From: Solirubrobacteraceae bacterium
GTDB lineage: Bacteria > Actinomycetota > Thermoleophilia > Solirubrobacterales > Solirubrobacteraceae
DNA: 64,000 nt
Direction of reading: 5' to 3'
Assembly: GCA_016462625.1 (NCBI GenBank)
Contig: JAEMSV010000007.1
Coordinates: 6,385-70,384 of the forward strand
Shown here piece by piece: positions 60,014 through 64,000 of the stretch; positions within the stretch are counted from its first letter, which is position 1; each line of letters begins with the position of its first letter. The notes below the pieces were generated by a model. It worked only from the letters and a program-made list of their open reading frames with translations. It was not told where the DNA came from and did no database searches. Both the position numbers and the translations under genes were made by a program.

Positions 60014-61132
60014 ATGTCCACGGCGCCGAGCGCGGAAACCACCCCGCAGCGCCTCGCGGCGATCCGCGACCAGGTCGCGTCGCTCGAGGCGTACCTCGAT
60101 CCGGAGGCGCTGAAGGCGCGCGTCACCGAGCTGGAAGGCCAGATGGGCGCGCCCGGATTCTGGGACGACCAAGAGGGCGCGGCGAAGGTCAACAGCGAGC
60201 ACGCGCGGGCGTCGAGGAAGCTCTCGAGCTTCGAGGGGCTGCAGTCCGACGCAGAGGACCTCGACGCGCTCGTCGAGATGGCCGAGGAGGACCCTGAGAT
60301 GGCGGGCGAGCTGGCCGAGCAGATTGCCTCGGTCGAGAACCGCCTCGCCGCGCTCGAGGAGGAGCGGCTGTTCAGCGGCCCGTACGACGCAGGCGACGCG
60401 CTCGTGACGATCAACGCCGGCGCGGGCGGCACCGATGCCCAGGACTGGGCCGAGATGGTGCTGCGCATGGAGATGCGCTGGGCCGAGCGGCGCGGGTTCG
60501 ACGTCGAGCTGCTTGAGGCGAGCCCGGGGGAGGAGGCCGGCATCAAGTCGGCGACCTTCCAGGTCAAGGGCGAGAACGCCTACGGCCTGTACGGCGCGGA
60601 GAAGGGCGTCCACCGACTGGTGCGCCTGTCCCCGTTCGACAGCGCGAACCGCCGCCAGACGAGCTTCGCGGGGCTCGAGGTCGCCCCGGTCGTCGACGCG
60701 ATCGACGAGGTCGAGATCGAGGACGACGACCTGCAGATCGACACGTACCGCGCGTCGGGCGCCGGCGGACAGCACGTCAACAAGACCGACTCGGCCGTAC
60801 GGATCACCCACCGGCCGAGCGGGATCGTCGTCCAGTGCCAGAACGAGCGCTCGCAGACGCAGAACAAGCTGACGGCCATGGGCATGCTCCGCGCGAAGCT
60901 CCTCGAGCAGCGCGAGCGTGAGCGCCAGGAGGAGATCGCGAAGGCGAAGGGCGAGACGCTCGACGTGAACTTCGGCTCGCAGATCCGCAGCTACGTGCTG
61001 CACCCGTACACGATGGTCAAGGACCACCGCACGAACCACGAGATGGGCGATGCGCAACGGGTGCTCGACGGCGACCTGGACGGCTTCGTCCGCGCCGAAC
61101 TGCTGCGCAGCGCCGGGACCGCCGAGGTCTGA
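60014..61132 (+). CDS. prfB: Peptide chain release factor 2
   Basis: RF2 terminates translation at UGA and UAA. The 372-residue protein has the stop-codon-reading tripeptide SPF (206-208) and the catalytic GGQ (251-253) in RASGAGGQHVNKTDSAV. The frame is continuous from ATG 60014 through the region where many bacteria have an in-frame UGA and a +1 frameshift, so that autoregulation is absent here. A GTG-started PLP enzyme follows 5 nt after the stop. Confidence 0.96.
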   Translation: MSTAPSAETTPQRLAAIRDQVASLEAYLDPEALKARVTELEGQMGAPGFWDDQEGAAKVNSEHARASRKLSSFEGLQSDAEDLDALVEMAEEDPEMAGELAEQIASVENRLAALEEERLFSGPYDAGDALVTINAGAGGTDAQDWAEMVLRMEMRWAERRGFDVELLEASPGEEAGIKSATFQVKGENAYGLYGAEKGVHRLVRLSPFDSANRRQTSFAGLEVAPVVDAIDEVEIEDDDLQIDTYRASGAGGQHVNKTDSAVRITHRPSGIVVQCQNERSQTQNKLTAMGMLRAKLLEQRERERQEEIAKAKGETLDVNFGSQIRSYVLHPYTMVKDHRTNHEMGDAQRVLDGDLDGFVRAELLRSAGTAEV

Positions 61133-61137
61133 TCTCC

Positions 61138-62613
61138 GTGGGTCGGCAGGCGCCAGAGCAGCCGCGGACCCCGTACCTCGATGCGGTCGTCGCCTACGCG
61201 TTCCGCGGCGCCGGGCGCTGGCACGTGCCCGGCCACAAGGGCGGTGAGGGCGCCGACTCGGGCCTGCGCCACGCGATCGGTGACCGGGCGCTGCTGGCGG
61301 ACGTGCCGCAGGACATCCGCGGCATCGACGTCGGCCCGTCGCCCACGCCATACGAGAAGGCCGAGACGCTCGCCGCTGAGGCGCACGGCGCAGCGCGCAC
61401 GTGGTTTCTGACCAACGGCGCGACGCAGGGAAACCACGCGCTGACGCTCGCGCTTGCGCCTTTGGGCGCGCCGGTCGTCGTGCAGCGCAACGCGCACGCC
61501 TCGGTGGTCGACGGGTTGGTGCTCTCCGGCGGGATGCCGACGTTCGTCTCGCCGGAGTACGACGAGGCGCTGGGTATGGCGCACGGCGTGACGGCCGACA
61601 GCCTGGCGGCTGCGCTCGAGCGCACGCCGGGGGCGCGCGCGGCGTTCATCGTCTCCCCGACGTACTACGGCATGGTCGCCGACGTCGCCGCGTGCGCGGA
61701 GGTCGCGCACGCCGCGGGTGTGCCGCTGATCGCCGACCAAGCGTGGGGCGGGCACTTCGGCTTCCACCCGGACCTTCCGGCGAGCGCACTGGATCTCGGC
61801 GCTGACGCAGTGCTCACCAGCACGCACAAGATGGCCGGCTCGATGACGCAGAGCGCGATGCTCCACGTCGGGCAGGACTCGCGGGTCGACATCGACGGGC
61901 TCGCCCGGACGGTGCGGCTCGTGCGCTCCACGTCGCCGAACTCGCTGCTGCTCGGCTCGCTCGACGCGTCCCGTCGCCAGATCTCCGTCCACGGCGAGGC
62001 GATCCTGCACGAAACGCTCGTGGCGCTGCGCGCGGTCCGCGAGAAGATCGCGGAGATCGAGGGGGTGCGCCTCGTCGGCGAGGACATGGTGGGCCGGCCG
62101 GGCGTCTCCTCGTGGGACCCGCTGCGGATCACCCTCGACGTCCGCGGCACCGGCCGGTCGGGCTTCGAGGTCGCCGATGCGCTGCGGCAGGGCTACGACA
62201 TCCACCCGGAGCTCGCGACCCACGCGATCGTCGTCTTCGTCGTCGGGATGGCCGAGCCGGCGCGGGCGCTCGAGCGGCTCGCCGGAGACCTCGACGAGAC
62301 GATCAAGCGGATCGCCGCCCCCGGGCGCGAGATCCCGGTGGTGCGGTCCCCGCTGCACGGGCAGGCGGTCGCGAAGGTCGCGCCGCGTGACGCGTTCCTC
62401 GGCGAGGCCGAGGTCGTCGATGTCGCCGACGCGGTCGGGCGGATCTCGTGCGAGTCGATCGCCGGCTACCCGCCCGGCATCCCAGCGCTGCTGCCCGGCG
62501 AGGAGATCACGGCGGAGACGGTGCGCTACCTGCGTGAGCTCGTCGACGACGGCGCGCGGCTGCACGGTGCCAGCGACCCGGCGTTCCGGCGGGTCACGGT
62601 GCTGGTGCGCTGA
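61138..62613 (+). CDS. Orn/Lys/Arg decarboxylase family PLP enzyme
   Basis: The 491-residue protein is a fold-type I PLP enzyme of the Orn/Lys/Arg decarboxylase group: HVPGHKGGEGAD near residue 29, the phosphate-binding FLTNGATQGNHAL, the cofactor Asp in IADQAWGGHFGFH, and the PLP lysine Lys231 in TSTHKMAGSMTQSA. A C-terminal domain ends the protein (GYPPGIPALLPGE). It lacks the N-terminal wing domain of the large inducible E. coli enzymes. Polyamine synthesis is likely, with the substrate unresolved. The GTG at 61138 lies 5 nt after prfB, and its end overlaps the convergent methyltransferase by 20 bp. Confidence 0.9.
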   Translation: MGRQAPEQPRTPYLDAVVAYAFRGAGRWHVPGHKGGEGADSGLRHAIGDRALLADVPQDIRGIDVGPSPTPYEKAETLAAEAHGAARTWFLTNGATQGNHALTLALAPLGAPVVVQRNAHASVVDGLVLSGGMPTFVSPEYDEALGMAHGVTADSLAAALERTPGARAAFIVSPTYYGMVADVAACAEVAHAAGVPLIADQAWGGHFGFHPDLPASALDLGADAVLTSTHKMAGSMTQSAMLHVGQDSRVDIDGLARTVRLVRSTSPNSLLLGSLDASRRQISVHGEAILHETLVALRAVREKIAEIEGVRLVGEDMVGRPGVSSWDPLRITLDVRGTGRSGFEVADALRQGYDIHPELATHAIVVFVVGMAEPARALERLAGDLDETIKRIAAPGREIPVVRSPLHGQAVAKVAPRDAFLGEAEVVDVADAVGRISCESIAGYPPGIPALLPGEEITAETVRYLRELVDDGARLHGASDPAFRRVTVLVR

Positions 62614-63352
62614 CGATGAGGCGGTAGCCGAGGTCGAGCTCATTGAGCTCGATCAGGTCGCTGTGGCGGCGGGCCCAGGTGCCGTCCTCGAGGTCGGCCC
62701 GCAGCTTCGCCACGCCCCGCTCGACGTCCTCGGGCGGGATGAGATGGAACAGCGAGATCCCGGCGCGGACCTCGGGGCGGAGATAGGCCTCCGGGCGGCG
62801 CCAATATGCGTGGAGGAACCCGTCGCGGCAGTCGTGGGGGATCGGGACGACCTGGGTATCCACGACCCCGCCCAGTGCCGCTGCGATGTCGGTGGGCGTG
62901 AACCGCGCGACGGGGAGATCGAGCCACGCAGGGAAGTACTCGCCCACGATCCACGAGGGCGCGAAGAACGACTGGTCGAACGTGAAGACGGCGACGGGCC
63001 CGCGGGCCACTCGCCGCAGCTCGCGCAGGCCGGCGGCGCGGTCCTCCCAGTGGTGATCGCTGAGGACGGCCATCGCCGCGTCGAACGTGTCGTCGCCGAA
63101 CGGGAGCGCCTCGGCGCGGCCGTCGATCACGGGCGCCGCGTCGCGTGCGCGCTGCGCCCGCATCTCTGCCGAGGGCTCCACCGCCGTGACCTCGCGGTCG
63201 CGCGGCTCGTAGCTGCCCGTGCCCGCGCCGACGTTCACGACGGTCTGCGCGTCGCCCAGCGCGGCCCAGATCCGCTGGGCGATCCGCGGGTCTTCGCCCC
63301 GGACGGTTGAATACCCGACGCCCAGCCGCTGGTACGCGTGCAGGTCGTTCAT
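62594..63352 (-). CDS. Class I SAM-dependent methyltransferase (copy 1)
   Basis: The 252-residue protein has the SAM-binding motif VVNVGAGTGSYEP near residue 40, the acidic strand end TAVEPSAEM, and the post-motif block FDAAMAVLSDHHWEDRAAGL. It begins MNDLHAYQRLGVGYSTVRG, a pattern of Methyltransf_11-type enzymes acting on small molecules. ATG 63352 overlaps the stop of a closely similar upstream gene as ATGA, so the pair is a tandem duplication. The substrate is unknown. Confidence 0.85.
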   Translation of the reverse strand: MNDLHAYQRLGVGYSTVRGEDPRIAQRIWAALGDAQTVVNVGAGTGSYEPRDREVTAVEPSAEMRAQRARDAAPVIDGRAEALPFGDDTFDAAMAVLSDHHWEDRAAGLRELRRVARGPVAVFTFDQSFFAPSWIVGEYFPAWLDLPVARFTPTDIAAALGGVVDTQVVPIPHDCRDGFLHAYWRRPEAYLRPEVRAGISLFHLIPPEDVERGVAKLRADLEDGTWARRHSDLIELNELDLGYRLIVSAPAP

Positions 63353-64000
63353 GGCCGGGCGACCACCAGGCGGATCCCGATGTCGTGCTCCAGCGCCTCG
63401 ACGAGGTGCGGGTGTGCGGCCTCCCATGCGCCGCTGTCGAGATCGGCGCGGAGGCGCTGGAGTCCCGTCGCCAGGGCTCCCGGTTCCAGTCGGCGGAACA
63501 GCGAGATCCCGTCGGCCGCCTCGGGTTCCAGCAGCGCCTCGGGCCGGCGCCAGAACGTGTGCATGAACTCGTCGGCGCAGTCGTGGGGGAGCGGGACCGG
63601 CTCGACCGTCGCGTCGCCCCCAAGCGCCTCGACCACGCGGGCGACGTCCCACGGCGGCAGGAACGCGCGCAGCCCCGGGAGGTAGTCGCACAGCCAGGAC
63701 TCGGAGAAGAACGAGGGCTCGAACGTCAGCAGGACCACGCGGCTCCGCGCGACGCGCCGCAGCTCTGCGAGTCCTGCGCCGCGATCGGCCCAGTGGTGAT
63801 CGCTGAAGACGGAGAGGACCGCGTCGAAGGCGTCGTCGTCGAAGGGGAGGTCGTCGGCGTAGCCGCGGATCGCCGGGGCCGTCCCCGGCGGACGCTGGGC
63901 CCGCATGGTCGCGGACGGCTCGAGCGCGACGACGTAGCGGTCGCACGGCTCGTAGTTGCCGGTGCCCGCGCCGACGTTCAGCACGGTCTCGGCGTCCCCG
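63349..64000 (-). CDS. Class I SAM-dependent methyltransferase (copy 2), 5' end cut by the window edge
   Basis: The frame is open to the window edge, so the N-terminus is missing; the first visible motif is VLNVGAGTGNYEP, the SAM-binding loop. It continues with VVALEPSATMRAQR, DAVLSVFSDHHWADRGAGL and CADEFMHTFWRRPEAL, each matching the same blocks of the downstream copy. It ends DIGIRLVVARP. The two copies are clearly paralogous over their whole shared length, and the pair is coupled by an ATGA overlap. Confidence 0.83.
   Translation of the reverse strand, partial: GDAETVLNVGAGTGNYEPCDRYVVALEPSATMRAQRPPGTAPAIRGYADDLPFDDDAFDAVLSVFSDHHWADRGAGLAELRRVARSRVVLLTFEPSFFSESWLCDYLPGLRAFLPPWDVARVVEALGGDATVEPVPLPHDCADEFMHTFWRRPEALLEPEAADGISLFRRLEPGALATGLQRLRADLDSGAWEAAHPHLVEALEHDIGIRLVVARP

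Overview
The window is GC-rich bacterial DNA with tightly packed genes, many GTG starts and many ATGA/GTGA start-stop overlaps. Its content fits a high-GC actinobacterium: an actinobacterial-looking atpIBEFHAGDC cluster, a MerR-ahcY pair, an LCP/UDP-glucose dehydrogenase envelope cluster, and a trans-acting enoyl reductase with an MMPL transporter. A globin-coupled chemoreceptor suggests a motile organism. I favour the class Thermoleophilia (Solirubrobacterales-like), but this is inference; there is no rRNA in the window to settle it. I found no tRNA, rRNA, CRISPR array or insertion sequence.

Layout. (1) 1-10474 is a potassium island: a Kdp ATPase operon on the minus strand in the order small ORF-kdpF-kdpA-kdpC-kdpB-kdpD(N-terminal half), then tenA on the plus strand, then kdpE with a histidine kinase that is the missing C-terminal half of KdpD, then a NhaP2-type cation/proton antiporter. 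(2) 10481-12496 holds an SDR oxidoreductase and a membrane acyltransferase. (3) 12571-20980 is a six-gene, fully start-stop-overlapped catabolic operon: M20 amidohydrolase, hydantoinase A, hydantoinase B, hydantoin racemase, GMC oxidoreductase, NAD-dependent epimerase. It starts behind two TTGGATCC-type palindromes. (4) 21193-29376 is the F1Fo ATP synthase operon, ending with an HD-domain hydrolase. (5) 29426-33057 is an MMPL transporter coupled to an enoyl-reductase-like protein. (6) 33092-39250 is an envelope-polysaccharide cluster: M20 peptidase, LytR-CpsA-Psr protein, UDP-glucose dehydrogenase, sugar nucleotidyltransferase, phosphoglucose/phosphomannose isomerase. (7) 39251-42551 holds a structured leader, a soluble globin-coupled methyl-accepting protein, and a MerR regulator coupled to S-adenosylhomocysteine hydrolase. 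(8) 42548-53372 is mixed: a Tat-type sulfatase, a Cys-rich beta-propeller, a CoA-transferase, a Baeyer-Villiger monooxygenase, a berberine-bridge-type oxidase, a second short SAH-hydrolase-like protein lacking the catalytic lysine, and a secreted beta-helix/PKD protein. (9) 53384-64000 is largely housekeeping: sugar nucleotidyltransferase, CtaG, ComF, HPF, SecA, a secreted protein, release factor 2, an Orn/Lys/Arg decarboxylase and two tandem paralogous methyltransferases, the last cut by the window edge.

The most unusual points are the physically split KdpD with swapped kdpC/kdpB order, the hydantoin operon that adds GMC and epimerase steps, the SAH-hydrolase paralog with Ser at the catalytic-lysine position next to a flavin oxidase that has a strongly palindromic 5' region, and a repeated -10-like TAGNNT element 7-11 nt before start codons, which suggests many leaderless transcripts.
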